Source: Aestuariicoccus sp032586235 (GTDB lineage: Bacteria > Pseudomonadota > Alphaproteobacteria > Rhodobacterales > Rhodobacteraceae). Taken from it: DNA of 64,000 nt. The notes below the pieces were generated by a model. That model was not told the DNA's origin and did no database searches. It saw only the letters and a program-made list of their open reading frames with translations. The stretch lies in assembly GCF_032586235.1 (NCBI RefSeq), contig NZ_JAWHTD010000012.1, positions 1 to 64,000 on the forward strand, written 5' to 3'. Shown in pieces: positions 50,978 to 59,895 of the stretch (position 1 is its first letter; every line of letters starts with the position of its first letter). The position numbers were made by a program, and so were the translations under genes.

Positions 50978-52666
50978 ATGGCGCATGACGGACAAGACCT
51001 CGACCTCGCGCAGGACACGATCCTGCCCGGGCTTCTCGATCTGACCGGGGCCGCGCTGGAACCGGCGCGGGGCATTCTGGACAAGGCGAAAGCCCGCGTG
51101 CGCGCCATGGTCGACGACGGCGGCAGGGTGTCGGGCGCGCTGATCGAGGCGCACCAGACCGCCGCCCACGGCCTTGCCTGGCTCGCCACCTATGTCGAGG
51201 CGCTGCAGCAGATGCAGGTCTGGGCCGACAAGCTGCAGGCCGAGGGCAGCTTTGGCGAGGTCGAGCAGCTGATCCACCAGATCGCCTTTGGCGAATACCT
51301 CTGGCAGATTTACGGCGGCCTCCAGATGAACCAGGGCGAAGTGGTCCGCCTGCAGGACATGGGGCTGTCGCAAGAGGACATGCGCGGCCTGATGTGGCCT
51401 GCCGTGATGACCCTGACCCAGTCCGGCAACAGCCAGGCCGCGCGGGTGCGGCTGGTCGAACTGATGCAGGAACGCCGGGCAGAGATCACCGTGGGCCGCA
51501 CCGGGCTCGACGACGAGCTCGAGATGATCCGCGAACAATTCCGCCGCTATGCGCTGGAAAAGGTCGAACCCTTCGCGCACGAATGGCACCTCAAGGATCA
51601 GTTGATACCGATGGAGCTGATCGAGGAGCTGGCCGAAATGGGCGTCTTCGGTCTGACCATTCCCGAGGAATACGGCGGGCTGGGGCTTTCCAAGGCGTCG
51701 ATGTGCGTGGTGTCCGAGGAATTGTCGCGCGGCTATATCGGCGTCGGCTCGCTTGGCACCAGGTCCGAGATCGCGGCCGAGCTGATCCTGGCCGGCGGCA
51801 CCGACGCGCAAAAGGAAAAGTGGTTGCCGGCGCTGGCCTCGGCGGAAAAGCTGCCCACGGCGGTCTTTACCGAACCCAACACCGGGTCGGACCTGGGCAG
51901 CCTGCGGACCCGCGCGGTCAAGGACGAAAATGGCGACTACAGGATCACCGGCAACAAGACCTGGATCACGCATGCCGCCAGAACCCATGTGATGACCCTG
52001 CTGGCGCGCACCGATCCCGACACGAGCGACTATAAGGGCCTGTCGATGTTCCTGGCCGAAAAGACACCCGGCGACGATGACGATCCCTTCCCGACCGAGG
52101 GTATGACAGGCGGCGAGATCGAGGTGCTGGGCTACCGCGGCATGAAGGAGTACGAGCTGGGCTTCGACGATTTCCGCGTCGCGAGCGACAACCTGCTTGG
52201 CGGGGAAGAGGGCAAGGGCTTCAAACAGCTGATGGAAACGTTCGAATCCGCCCGCATCCAGACCGCCGCCCGCGCCATCGGCGTGGCGCAATCGGCGCTG
52301 GACGTGTCGATGCGGTATGCCGAGGACCGCAAGCAATTCGGCAAATCGCTGATCGCCTTCCCGCGCGTCGCCTCGAAACTGGCGATGATGGCGGTCGAGA
52401 TCATGATCGCACGGCAGCTGACGTATTATTCGGCCGCCGAAAAGGACGAGGGCCGCCGCTGCGACCTGGAGGCGGGCATGGCCAAGCTGCTGGGTGCGCG
52501 GGTCGCCTGGGCGGCCGCGGACAACGGGCTGCAGATCCACGGCGGAAACGGGTTCGCGCTGGAATACACCATCAGCCGCATCCTGTGCGACGCGCGGATC
52601 CTCAACATCTTCGAAGGCGCGGCCGAAATTCAGGCGCAGGTCATCGCCCGCCGCCTGCTCGGCTGA
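50978..52666 (+). CDS. mcd: (2S)-Methylsuccinyl-CoA dehydrogenase
   Basis: A 562-residue FAD-dependent acyl-CoA dehydrogenase. The N-terminal about 170 residues, absent from ordinary members (about 380), are helical (DLTGAALEPARGILDKAKAR, SFGEVEQLIHQIAFGEYLWQ) and typical of Mcd. The dehydrogenase core has FGLTIPEEYGGLGLSKASM, FTEPNTGSDLGSLRTRAVKD, GNKTWITHAARTHVMTLL, and the catalytic Glu in ILNIFEGAAEIQAQVIARR. Mcd oxidises methylsuccinyl-CoA to mesaconyl-CoA in the ethylmalonyl-CoA pathway. AAAGGAG precedes the ATG. A near-palindromic TTTGCGCAATAA lies upstream (about 50874-50885) and might bind a short-chain fatty-acid regulator (weak). Confidence 0.92.
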   Translation: MAHDGQDLDLAQDTILPGLLDLTGAALEPARGILDKAKARVRAMVDDGGRVSGALIEAHQTAAHGLAWLATYVEALQQMQVWADKLQAEGSFGEVEQLIHQIAFGEYLWQIYGGLQMNQGEVVRLQDMGLSQEDMRGLMWPAVMTLTQSGNSQAARVRLVELMQERRAEITVGRTGLDDELEMIREQFRRYALEKVEPFAHEWHLKDQLIPMELIEELAEMGVFGLTIPEEYGGLGLSKASMCVVSEELSRGYIGVGSLGTRSEIAAELILAGGTDAQKEKWLPALASAEKLPTAVFTEPNTGSDLGSLRTRAVKDENGDYRITGNKTWITHAARTHVMTLLARTDPDTSDYKGLSMFLAEKTPGDDDDPFPTEGMTGGEIEVLGYRGMKEYELGFDDFRVASDNLLGGEEGKGFKQLMETFESARIQTAARAIGVAQSALDVSMRYAEDRKQFGKSLIAFPRVASKLAMMAVEIMIARQLTYYSAAEKDEGRRCDLEAGMAKLLGARVAWAAADNGLQIHGGNGFALEYTISRILCDARILNIFEGAAEIQAQVIARRLLG

Positions 52667-52677
52667 TCAACGCCGGG

Positions 52678-52726
52678 GACCGGAATTTTCCAAAAATTCC
52701 GGTCCGATTTCTTTGCAAGAAATCGG
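52678..52726. repeat. Double palindrome between mcd and pheT
   Basis: GACCGGAATTTT-CCA-AAAATTCCGGTC (52678-52704) and CCGATTTCTT-TGC-AAGAAATCGG (52704-52726) are two perfect stem-loops side by side, one base before the pheT stop codon region and just after mcd. Together they can terminate transcription from both sides; the A/T-rich arms resemble intergenic palindromes I associate with roseobacters (from memory). Confidence 0.8.
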
Positions 52727-52727
52727 T

Positions 52728-55124
52728 TCAGCCCCGCAGCGTGCCGCCTGTGGCCTTGCCGACCTTCTCGACGATCTTGGCGGCAACCGCCTCGATATCG
52801 GCTTCCTTCAGCGTCTTGTCCCTGGGCTGCATCCGCACCGTGATCGCCAGAGATTTACGCCCCTCGCCAAGCGATCCGCCCACGAATTCGTCGAACACGC
52901 GCACATCGGCGATCAGCGTCTTGTCGGCGCCGGCTGCCGCGTTGACCAGGTCGAGCGCCTGCACATCCGCATCCACCACAAAGGCGAAATCCCGTTCAAC
53001 CGCCTGCAGATCGCTCATCTCCAGCGCCGGGCGGGTCGCGCCGGATTTGCGCGGCAGCGGAATTTCCGCAGGCCAGAGGGTGAAGGCCACCGCGGGCCCC
53101 TTCACATCCATCTCGCGCAGCACCTTGGGATGCAGCTCGCCGAAGACGCCCAGCGTCTTCTTGGGGCCGAGGCAAATGCGCCCGTGCCGCCCCGGATGCC
53201 ACCATTCTTCGCCGCCGCGCAAAATCTGCACCTTGGCGGGTGCGCCCATCGCCGCCAGCACCGCCTCGGCATCAGCCTTGGCGTCGAACACGTCGACCGC
53301 CCGCGACGCGCCATGCACGTCCTTCGGGCCGGTCCGCCCCACAAGCAGGCCGGTCACCAGAAGATGCTGCTCTTCGGGTTCGCCGCCGTGGAAGGCATGG
53401 CCGACCTCGAAGAGCGCCAGATCCGCAAAGCCGCGCGCCTGGTTGCGCGCCGCGGCCTGAAGCAGGCCGGGCAGCAGCGCCGGGCGCATATGGCTCATCT
53501 CGGTGCTGATCGGGTTGGCCAGCATGGTCGCATCGTCACCGCCGCCGAAAAGCGCGGCCGACTTTGCATCGACAAAACTGTAGGTCACGCATTCGTTGTA
53601 CCCCAGCGCCGCACAGGTGCGCCGCGCCGCCTGTTCGCGTTTTTGCTGCGGCGACAGGATCGGACTCGGCACGCCCGGGGCCAGCCGCGGCATTGGCTTG
53701 CCCTGCAGCCTGGTCAGCGAGGCGACCCGCGCGACCTCTTCCACCAGATCGGAACCGCCCTGGATATCGGGCCGCCAGGAGGGCACATGCGCCATGTCGC
53801 CTTCCAGCCGGAACCCTAGCGCCGTCAGGGTCTGGCGCTGTTCGGCCTCGGGGATCTCCATCCCCACCAGCGAAATCACGCGCTTGGCATCCAGCCGATA
53901 GGCGCGCGCCGTGTCCGGCACCGCACCGGCCACCACGACCTCGGACGGCTCGCCCCCCGCGTGATCGAGGATCATGCGCGTCGCAAGTTCCAGCCCCTCC
54001 GGCGTGAAGGCCGGATCGACGCCGCGTTCGAACCGATAGCGGGCATCGGAATTGATCTTGAGCGCGCGGCCGGTATAGGCGATCTGGATCGGGTCCCAAT
54101 AGGCGCTTTCCAGAAAGACATTCGTGGTGTCGGCGGTGCAGCCGCTTGCCTCGCCGCCCATGATCCCGGCGATGCTTTCGGGCTCCTTGTCGTCGGAAAT
54201 CACCATCTGGCCGGGCTCGAACCTGTAGGTCCTGCCATCGAGCGCCAGCAGCTCTTCGCCGCCCTTGGCACGATGCACCCGCAGATTGCCGCGCACCTTG
54301 TCGGCGTCGAAGACGTGCAGCGGGCGGTTGCGGTCGTAGGTGAAGAAGTTGGTCACATCGACCAGAAAATTGATCGGCCGCAGCCCGATGGCGCGCAGCG
54401 CATCCTGGAGCCATTGCGGCGAGGGACCATTCTTCACGCCCCGGATGACACGGCCGAAAAACGCCGGGCAGCCGTCCAGTGTGTCGTCGTCGATGGTCAC
54501 GCCGATGGGCGACGGAAAGACACCCGGCACCGGCTCGGACGCGCGCGCCTTCATGGTCCCCAGCCCGCGCGCCGCCAGATCGCGGGCGATCCCACGCACG
54601 CCCAGCGCATCGGGGCGGTTCGGGGTGATGGCGATCTCGATCACCGGATCGACCTTTGCGGGATCGTGCTCGGCCAGCCAGTCGACGAAGGATTGCCCCA
54701 CCTCGCCCGAGGGCAGCTCGATGATGCCGTCATGTTCGTCGCTGAGTTCCATCTCACGCTCGGAACACATCATGCCGTGGCTTTCGATGCCGCGGATCTT
54801 GCCGACCTGGATCGTCGTGTCGATGCCCGGAACATAGGTGCCCGGCTTGGCGATGACTACGGTGATGCCCGCGCGGGCATTCGGCGCGCCGCAGATTATC
54901 TGGCTTTCGCCCTCGTCGGTTTGCACATTGCAGACGCGCAGCTTGTCCGCGTCGGGATGTTTTTCCGCCGTCAGCACCTTGCCGATAGTGAAGGCCCGCA
55001 ACCGCTCGGCGGGATTTGTGACGCCTTCCACCTCGAGCCCGAGGTCGGTCAGCGCCTCGGCGATCTCGTCGACCGTCGCGGTGGTTTCCAGGTGATCCTT
55101 CAGCCAGGACAAGGTGAATTTCAT
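52728..55124 (-). CDS. pheT: Phenylalanine-tRNA ligase beta subunit
   Basis: A 798-residue subunit. The N-terminal tRNA-binding OB-fold (EMSO-like, about 40-150) contains CNVQTDEGESQIICGAPNAR and GIESHGMMCSEREMELSDEH. The B3/B4 editing and B5 domains follow (GYNECVTYSFVDAKSAALFG), and the C-terminal FDX-ACB domain (LAITVRMQPRDKTLKEADI) closes it. It requires PheS, which is normally just upstream; no pheS lies in the flanking 3 kb, so it must be elsewhere. Confidence 0.96.
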   Translation of the reverse strand: MKFTLSWLKDHLETTATVDEIAEALTDLGLEVEGVTNPAERLRAFTIGKVLTAEKHPDADKLRVCNVQTDEGESQIICGAPNARAGITVVIAKPGTYVPGIDTTIQVGKIRGIESHGMMCSEREMELSDEHDGIIELPSGEVGQSFVDWLAEHDPAKVDPVIEIAITPNRPDALGVRGIARDLAARGLGTMKARASEPVPGVFPSPIGVTIDDDTLDGCPAFFGRVIRGVKNGPSPQWLQDALRAIGLRPINFLVDVTNFFTYDRNRPLHVFDADKVRGNLRVHRAKGGEELLALDGRTYRFEPGQMVISDDKEPESIAGIMGGEASGCTADTTNVFLESAYWDPIQIAYTGRALKINSDARYRFERGVDPAFTPEGLELATRMILDHAGGEPSEVVVAGAVPDTARAYRLDAKRVISLVGMEIPEAEQRQTLTALGFRLEGDMAHVPSWRPDIQGGSDLVEEVARVASLTRLQGKPMPRLAPGVPSPILSPQQKREQAARRTCAALGYNECVTYSFVDAKSAALFGGGDDATMLANPISTEMSHMRPALLPGLLQAAARNQARGFADLALFEVGHAFHGGEPEEQHLLVTGLLVGRTGPKDVHGASRAVDVFDAKADAEAVLAAMGAPAKVQILRGGEEWWHPGRHGRICLGPKKTLGVFGELHPKVLREMDVKGPAVAFTLWPAEIPLPRKSGATRPALEMSDLQAVERDFAFVVDADVQALDLVNAAAGADKTLIADVRVFDEFVGGSLGEGRKSLAITVRMQPRDKTLKEADIEAVAAKIVEKVGKATGGTLRG

Positions 55125-55333
55125 GGGCCTACCATCGGTTCTGTTCCGGTTTGCCGCTCTCTAGCGGAATGCGGAGGGGGACGGAAGGGGCGCGTGGCGC
55201 CGGGCGGGCGGCGGCCATTGGCGCTACGCAGTCCTGGGCCCGCCCCGGGACCTCGCGACAGGCCGCGCTGCGGGACAGGAGGCCCCGGCGCGGGGGCCGG
55301 GGCGCGCGCGGGCCCGGCCCCTTCTGAAACCGC

Positions 55334-56914
55334 TCAATAGCCGATTGCGCAGCCGTCCTTTCTGGGGTCCGACGCTCCCTCGAGCACGCCGTTGTCGTGG
55401 ATCAGGATGGCCTGCGCGCCACCCAGCGGCACCTCGGGCGTGACCACATCGTGGCCCATATCCGACAGTTCCTGCCGCACCGCGTCGGAATAGCCCCGCT
55501 CCAGCTGCATCTTGCCGCCCTCGGCAAAGCTGCGCGGCGCGTCCAGCGCCGCCTGCGGATCCATGCCGAAATCGGTCATGTTGGTCAGCATCCGCGCGTG
55601 GCCGTTGGGCTGGTACTGCCCTCCCATCACGCCGAAGGGCATGGTGACCCGTCCCCCGTCACGCACGATCGCCGGAATGATGGTGTGCATCGGTCGCTTG
55701 CCGCCGCCGTATTCGTTCGGATGCCCCGCTTGCAGGGTAAAGCCCGCGCCGCGGTTCTGGAACAGGATGCCGAACTTCTCCGACGCTATCCCCGATCCGA
55801 AATCGTTGAAGATCGAATAGATCAGCGACACCGACATGCGGTCGCGGTCGACCACGGTGATATAGATCGTCTCCTTGTGCACCGCCTCGGATACCGCAGC
55901 CGCGCTGGCCATCGCCTTTTTCGGGTCGATCAGCGCGGCCAGTTCCTTCGCCGTGTCCATGCTCAGCAGATGATCCAGCCGGGTCATGTGATCGGCATCG
56001 GCGATGAACCGGTTGCGCGCGTCATAGGCCAGCTTGGCCGCCTCCGCCTCGAGATGCGCGCGCTGCGCGCCGAAGGGATCGAGGCTGGCGATATCGAACT
56101 GCGACAGGATGTTGAGGATCAGGATCGCCGTAGCGCCCTGCCCGTTGGGCGGATGCTCGAGCAGCTCGCGTCCTTTGTAGTGGCCGCCGATGGGATCGCC
56201 GATGGTGCAGGCGGTGCTGGCGAAATCATCCTCGGTGTGCACGCCGCCCATCGCGTTGAGCGTGGCCAGCATGTCGTCGGCCACCTCGCCCTTGTAGAAC
56301 CCGTCGCGCCCCTGCGCGGCGACCCGGCGCAGCACCTCGGCATTGCCCGGCAGCGCGAAGATGTCGCCATATTGCGGGATGGCCCCGCCGGCATGAAGGT
56401 AATGCCGACGCCCGTGGCCCTGCAACAGCGGCTCGGCGCGCTGCCAGTCCCAGGCCACGCGCGCGCTGACAGGTATGCCCTCGTCCATATAGCGGATCGC
56501 CGGTTGCAGGCTGTCGGCCAGCCCCAGCTTGCCCCATCTCTCGGACATGGTGCAGAACGCGTCGATCGCGCCTGGGATGGTGACGGCCGGCGTATCGCGT
56601 TTCGGCACCGTCTCGTGCCCCGCCGCGCGCATGGCGGCGGCGGTTCCGGCGGCGGGCGCGCGGCCCGAACCGTTGACCGCGATCACGTCGTCGGTCCCCG
56701 CCGGGGACACCAGCGCAAAGAGATCGCCGCCGATCCCGGTCATCTGCGGCTCGGCCAGCCCGAGGATCACCGCCCCCGCAATCGCCGCGTCCATCGCGTT
56801 GCCGCCATCCTGCAGAATACCCACCGCGGCCTGGGCCGCCAGCGGATGCGACGTGGCACAAAGGCCGTTGGTCGCCATGACGGCGGACCGCCCGGGCATA
56901 TGAAAATCGCGCAT
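55334..56914 (-). CDS. Gamma-glutamyltransferase family protein
   Basis: A 526-residue Ntn-hydrolase. The N-terminal large chain has TSHPLAAQAAVGILQDGGNA and MTGIGGDLFALVSPAGTD. The autocleavage/nucleophile Thr should be the one in HKETIYITVVDRDRMSVSLI, within a slightly unusual context (canonical HTTHFSVVD). The C-terminal chain has NEYGGGKRPMHTIIPAIVRD and PFGVMGGQYQPNGHARML. No signal peptide is seen, unlike periplasmic Ggt, so a cytoplasmic amidohydrolase or cephalosporin acylase-like role is possible. GGGGAG precedes the ATG. Confidence 0.88.
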   Translation of the reverse strand: MRDFHMPGRSAVMATNGLCATSHPLAAQAAVGILQDGGNAMDAAIAGAVILGLAEPQMTGIGGDLFALVSPAGTDDVIAVNGSGRAPAAGTAAAMRAAGHETVPKRDTPAVTIPGAIDAFCTMSERWGKLGLADSLQPAIRYMDEGIPVSARVAWDWQRAEPLLQGHGRRHYLHAGGAIPQYGDIFALPGNAEVLRRVAAQGRDGFYKGEVADDMLATLNAMGGVHTEDDFASTACTIGDPIGGHYKGRELLEHPPNGQGATAILILNILSQFDIASLDPFGAQRAHLEAEAAKLAYDARNRFIADADHMTRLDHLLSMDTAKELAALIDPKKAMASAAAVSEAVHKETIYITVVDRDRMSVSLIYSIFNDFGSGIASEKFGILFQNRGAGFTLQAGHPNEYGGGKRPMHTIIPAIVRDGGRVTMPFGVMGGQYQPNGHARMLTNMTDFGMDPQAALDAPRSFAEGGKMQLERGYSDAVRQELSDMGHDVVTPEVPLGGAQAILIHDNGVLEGASDPRKDGCAIGY

Positions 56915-57158
56915 ATCGTGTCTCCCCTCGCTCGGCCGCGAAGATATACGCAGGGCGGTCGAGGTCAATCGCACAGAGTCGGGCTTTCGGGGAGAGCTGG
57001 GAAGTACCTCGGCACCGCGCACTGGGTGGGGGCTGTTAAGACGCGATGCCGAGGGAAGCCATATGCAGCTACAGGATCATGTATGCGCGGGCATTCGGGC
57101 CGTATTTTGATCAGATCAAGGCAAGTGTACGGCATCGCGAAAAGCCTTCCTCCCGCCC

Positions 57159-57629
57159 TTATGCGGGGACGGCGGGGACCCACAGCTCCAGCCGGTTTTC
57201 GCCATCGGAGCGGTAATATTCCACCCGGGACGCCAGCGTCTGGATCAAAAGCCAGCCGAAGCCACCCTCCGGCAAGTTTTCGACCGGCGCGAAAAGATCG
57301 GCGGGCGCGACCTGCGGAATGGCCTCGTTGGGCAACGGGCCGCCACGGTCGCGCACAACGATATGCACCTCGGCCGCGCTTTCGGCCGCGCGCACGCACA
57401 CCTCGCCAGGCGCGCGCCCGGCATAGGCGTGTTCCACGACATTGTTCAGCACTTCGGCCAGCAACAGCTGGAGATCGCCCTGGCATTCGGGGCAAAGCGC
57501 GGTCCGCCGCAACGCGGTCCGGATGTCCTGAAGCGCCGCGCGCACCCGCAGCGGGCGCGCTTCGAACCTCAGGCAGAAAAGCGCACTGGGTGCCGTCTCC
57601 TTTGCAGAGGTCCGCGTCACCCGTACCAC
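57159..57629 (-). CDS. RsbW-like serine kinase/anti-sigma ATP-binding protein
   Basis: A 156-residue HATPase domain protein. LQLLLAEVLNNVVEHAYAGR is the N-box, VHIVVRDRGGPLPNEAIPQV the G1 box, and NLPEGGFGWLLIQTLASRVE the G2 region with its lid. It should phosphorylate the anti-sigma antagonist encoded just upstream. GTG at 57629 is chosen because it follows the STAS stop by 11 bases; no ATG in frame is better. No dedicated sigma factor is adjacent. Confidence 0.85.
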   Translation of the reverse strand: MVRVTRTSAKETAPSALFCLRFEARPLRVRAALQDIRTALRRTALCPECQGDLQLLLAEVLNNVVEHAYAGRAPGEVCVRAAESAAEVHIVVRDRGGPLPNEAIPQVAPADLFAPVENLPEGGFGWLLIQTLASRVEYYRSDGENRLELWVPAVPA

Positions 57630-57640
57630 CGCATCGCCGC

Positions 57641-57979
57641 CTAACCCGCCGCCGCGGCGCGCGCCGCGGGCAGGTCGTCATGAATGGCGAAGATCGTGTT
57701 CATGCGGGTCAGCCGAAACACCCTGTCCACCATGGGCTGCAGTCCGCAGAGCGCGATGTTCTGCCCGCCGTTCAGCTGCTTCATCGCGGCGACGATCGCG
57801 CCCAGCCCGCTGGAATCCACGAAATCGACCTTGCCGAGGTCGAGGATCACCCGCCCCGTTCCACCGCTCGTCAATTCGCGCATCCGGTCCTTGAACTGGA
57901 TCGCCACCGCCGCATCGATTCGCGTCTCGTCGACCGAAATGACCAGCGTTTCGTCCTCCTGCACCGTCTCGAGCTTCAT
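57641..57979 (-). CDS. STAS-domain anti-sigma factor antagonist (RsbV-like)
   Basis: A 112-residue STAS protein. VILDLGKVDFVDSSGLGAIV contains the phospho-Ser of SpoIIAA/RsbV proteins, and FKDRMRELTSGGTGRVILDL precedes it. It is upstream of the RsbW-like gene in the same operon, forming a partner-switching pair. The start MKLETVQED has AAGGAC upstream. Confidence 0.9.
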   Translation of the reverse strand: MKLETVQEDETLVISVDETRIDAAVAIQFKDRMRELTSGGTGRVILDLGKVDFVDSSGLGAIVAAMKQLNGGQNIALCGLQPMVDRVFRLTRMNTIFAIHDDLPAARAAAAG

Positions 57980-58093
57980 GATCGGCAGTCCTTTTCGTTC
58001 TGAATCGGCTAACAGGTTTTCCTGCTCACCGAGGCTAGACGGCAATCGTTACCATTCTGTATGCAGAATAAGACGAAACCGAGGGAGCGAGAC

Positions 58094-59266
58094 ATGCAGG
58101 ACGTTGTGATCACCGGGGCCGCGCGGACGGCGATGGGCGGCTTTCAGGGCACGCTGGCGCCCGCCGACGCCCCCGCTCTTGGCGGGGCGGCCATCGCCGC
58201 CGCCCTGCGCCAGGCGGGAAATCCCGCGGTCGACGAACTTTTGATGGGCTGCGTCCTGCCCGCCGGTCAGGGCCAGGCTCCTGCCCGGCAGGCCGGCTTC
58301 GCTGCCGGTCTGGGCGAAGAGGTGCCCGCCACGACGCTCAACAAGATGTGCGGCTCGGGCATGAAAGCCGCGATGATGGCCTGGGACCGGCTGGCGCTGG
58401 GTCACGCCGACACCATCGTCGCGGGCGGCATGGAATCCATGACCAACGCGCCCTACCTCTTGCCCAAGATGCGCGGCGGCGCCCGGCTCGGGCATGGGCA
58501 GGTGATCGACCACATGTTCCTCGACGGGCTCGAAGACGCCTATGACAAGGGCCGCCTGATGGGCACCTTCGCCGAGGATTGCGCCGAGGCGTTCCAGTTC
58601 ACGCGCGAGGCGCAGGATCACTACGCGCTGGCCTCGCTGTCGAACGCGCTGGATGCCGAACGCAGCGGGGCGTTTGAGCGCGAGATCGCACCGGTCAGGA
58701 TCCACGCCCGCACCGGAGAAGAGGTCATCACCCGCGACGAACAGCCCGGCAACGCCCGCCCCGAAAAGATCCCGCATCTGAAACCGGCCTTCCGCAAGAA
58801 CGGCACGGTGACTCCGGCCAACAGCTCCTCGATCTCCGACGGCGCCGCGGCGCTCACCCTGATGACCCGCGCCGCCGCCGACAGCGCCGGGGTCGCGCCG
58901 CGCGCCCGCATCGTCGGCCACGCCAGCCACGCCCAGGCTCCGGGCCTCTTCACCACCGCACCGATCCCGGCGGCGCAAAAGCTGCTCGACCGGATCGGCT
59001 GGCGCAAACAGGACGTCGACCTCTGGGAGGTCAACGAGGCCTTCGCCGTGGTCCCCATGGCCTTCATGCGCGAAATGGGCCTGCCCCGCGACATCGTCAA
59101 CGTCAACGGCGGTGCCTGCGCTCTGGGCCACCCCATCGGCGCCTCCGGCGCGCGAATCATCGTCACGCTGCTGCACGCACTCGAAGCACGCGGCCTGAAA
59201 CGCGGCGTCGCCGCCATCTGCATCGGCGGCGGCGAAGGCACAACCATCGCAATCGAACTTCCCTGA
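58094..59266 (+). CDS. Acetyl-CoA acetyltransferase (thiolase)
   Basis: A 390-residue thiolase. The acylated Cys is in ATTLNKMCGSGMKAAMMAWD. The catalytic His is in NVNGGACALGHPIGASGARI and the second Cys in VAAICIGGGEGTTIAIELP. It interconverts acetyl-CoA and acetoacetyl-CoA or acts on longer 3-ketoacyl-CoA. It is divergent from the RsbV/RsbW genes and lies alone. GAGGGAG precedes the ATG; the 11-residue upstream extension is disregarded. Confidence 0.92.
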   Translation: MQDVVITGAARTAMGGFQGTLAPADAPALGGAAIAAALRQAGNPAVDELLMGCVLPAGQGQAPARQAGFAAGLGEEVPATTLNKMCGSGMKAAMMAWDRLALGHADTIVAGGMESMTNAPYLLPKMRGGARLGHGQVIDHMFLDGLEDAYDKGRLMGTFAEDCAEAFQFTREAQDHYALASLSNALDAERSGAFEREIAPVRIHARTGEEVITRDEQPGNARPEKIPHLKPAFRKNGTVTPANSSSISDGAAALTLMTRAAADSAGVAPRARIVGHASHAQAPGLFTTAPIPAAQKLLDRIGWRKQDVDLWEVNEAFAVVPMAFMREMGLPRDIVNVNGGACALGHPIGASGARIIVTLLHALEARGLKRGVAAICIGGGEGTTIAIELP

Positions 59267-59297
59267 TCCTTCACTGATCCTGAAATATCCCGGGGGT

Positions 59298-59315
59298 GTG
59301 GGGGCTGGCCCCCAC
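59298..59315. repeat. GTGGGGG/CCCCCAC palindrome downstream of thiolase
   Basis: GTGGGGG-CTGG-CCCCCAC is a perfect 7-bp hairpin embedded in AATATCCCGGGGGTGTGGGG, 31 bases after the thiolase stop. It resembles repeated intergenic G/C hairpins that I associate with roseobacter genomes, and may serve as a terminator-like or RNA-stability element. Confidence 0.6.
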
Positions 59316-59341
59316 TCCGCCGCCCAGCCAAAGAGCCCAAA

Positions 59342-59800
59342 ATGCAGGTCGACTACCCCACCCTGGCCAAAACCATCGCCGCCCTGACCGACGGCGAAAC
59401 CGACACCGTCGCCTTGATGGCCACCATCGCCTGCGAGGTACACCACTCCGACGACCGCTTCGACTGGACCGGCTTCTACCGCGTCGCAGGGCCAGACCTG
59501 CTCAAGATCGGCCCCTACCAGGGCGACCACGGCTGCCTGGTGATCCCGTTTTCGCGCGGCGTCTGCGGCGCCGCCGCGCGCAGCCGCGAAATCCAGCGGG
59601 TCGCCGATGTCGACGCCTTTCCCGGCCATATCGCCTGCGCCAGCTCCACCCGCTCCGAACTGGTGCTGCCGGTGGAAAACGGCGCGGGCCGGCTGCTCGG
59701 CGTCTTCGACATCGACAGCGACCGGCCGGACGCTTTCAACGAAACCGACGCCGAGGCTCTGGCACGGATCCTGTCAGAGGCATTCCGCGCGGTGCCCTGA
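59342..59800 (+). CDS. msrC: Free methionine-(R)-sulfoxide reductase (GAF domain)
   Basis: A 152-residue GAF-domain enzyme reducing free methionine R-sulfoxide. The three Cys of fRMsr are visible: HGCLVIPFSRGVCGAAARS (first two) and VDAFPGHIACASSTRSELVL (third). The strand WTGFYRV matches the family. Full length. It lies 75 bases downstream of the thiolase gene. Confidence 0.9.
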   Translation: MQVDYPTLAKTIAALTDGETDTVALMATIACEVHHSDDRFDWTGFYRVAGPDLLKIGPYQGDHGCLVIPFSRGVCGAAARSREIQRVADVDAFPGHIACASSTRSELVLPVENGAGRLLGVFDIDSDRPDAFNETDAEALARILSEAFRAVP

Positions 59801-59811
59801 CAACCCGGGCT

Positions 59812-59878
59812 GCGTGAAAAAACCGCTTTGAATTTCACGCGACTCGTGCCAGCGTGAAATTCAGACGAAATTTTTCAC
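59812..59878 (+). promoter_or_regulatory. Operator array of GTGAAA/TTTCAC half-sites
   Basis: Four half-sites occur at about 20-base intervals: GTGAAA (59814-59819), TTTCAC (59833-59838), GTGAAA (59854-59859) and TTTCAC (59873-59878). The central pair is part of a perfect 11-bp inverted repeat GAATTTCACGC/GCGTGAAATTC (59830-59840 and 59852-59862). The left pair has arms GCGTGAAA/TTTCACGC. It lies directly upstream of the XRE-cupin gene, so autoregulation of the operon by that protein is the natural inference. Confidence 0.65.
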
Positions 59879-59895
59879 CACCCACCGGCCCGACC

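Noticed and set aside
57107..57119. FNR-like palindrome TTGATC-A-GATCAA
   Set aside because: The central spacing gives TTGAT-N3-ATCAA, one base short of the FNR requirement, and no gene start is suitably placed.
59854..59895. GTG start for the XRE-cupin regulator at 59854
   Set aside because: It lies inside the GTGAAA/TTTCAC array and lacks a ribosome binding site. The ATG at 59896 gives the normal N-terminus before the HTH.
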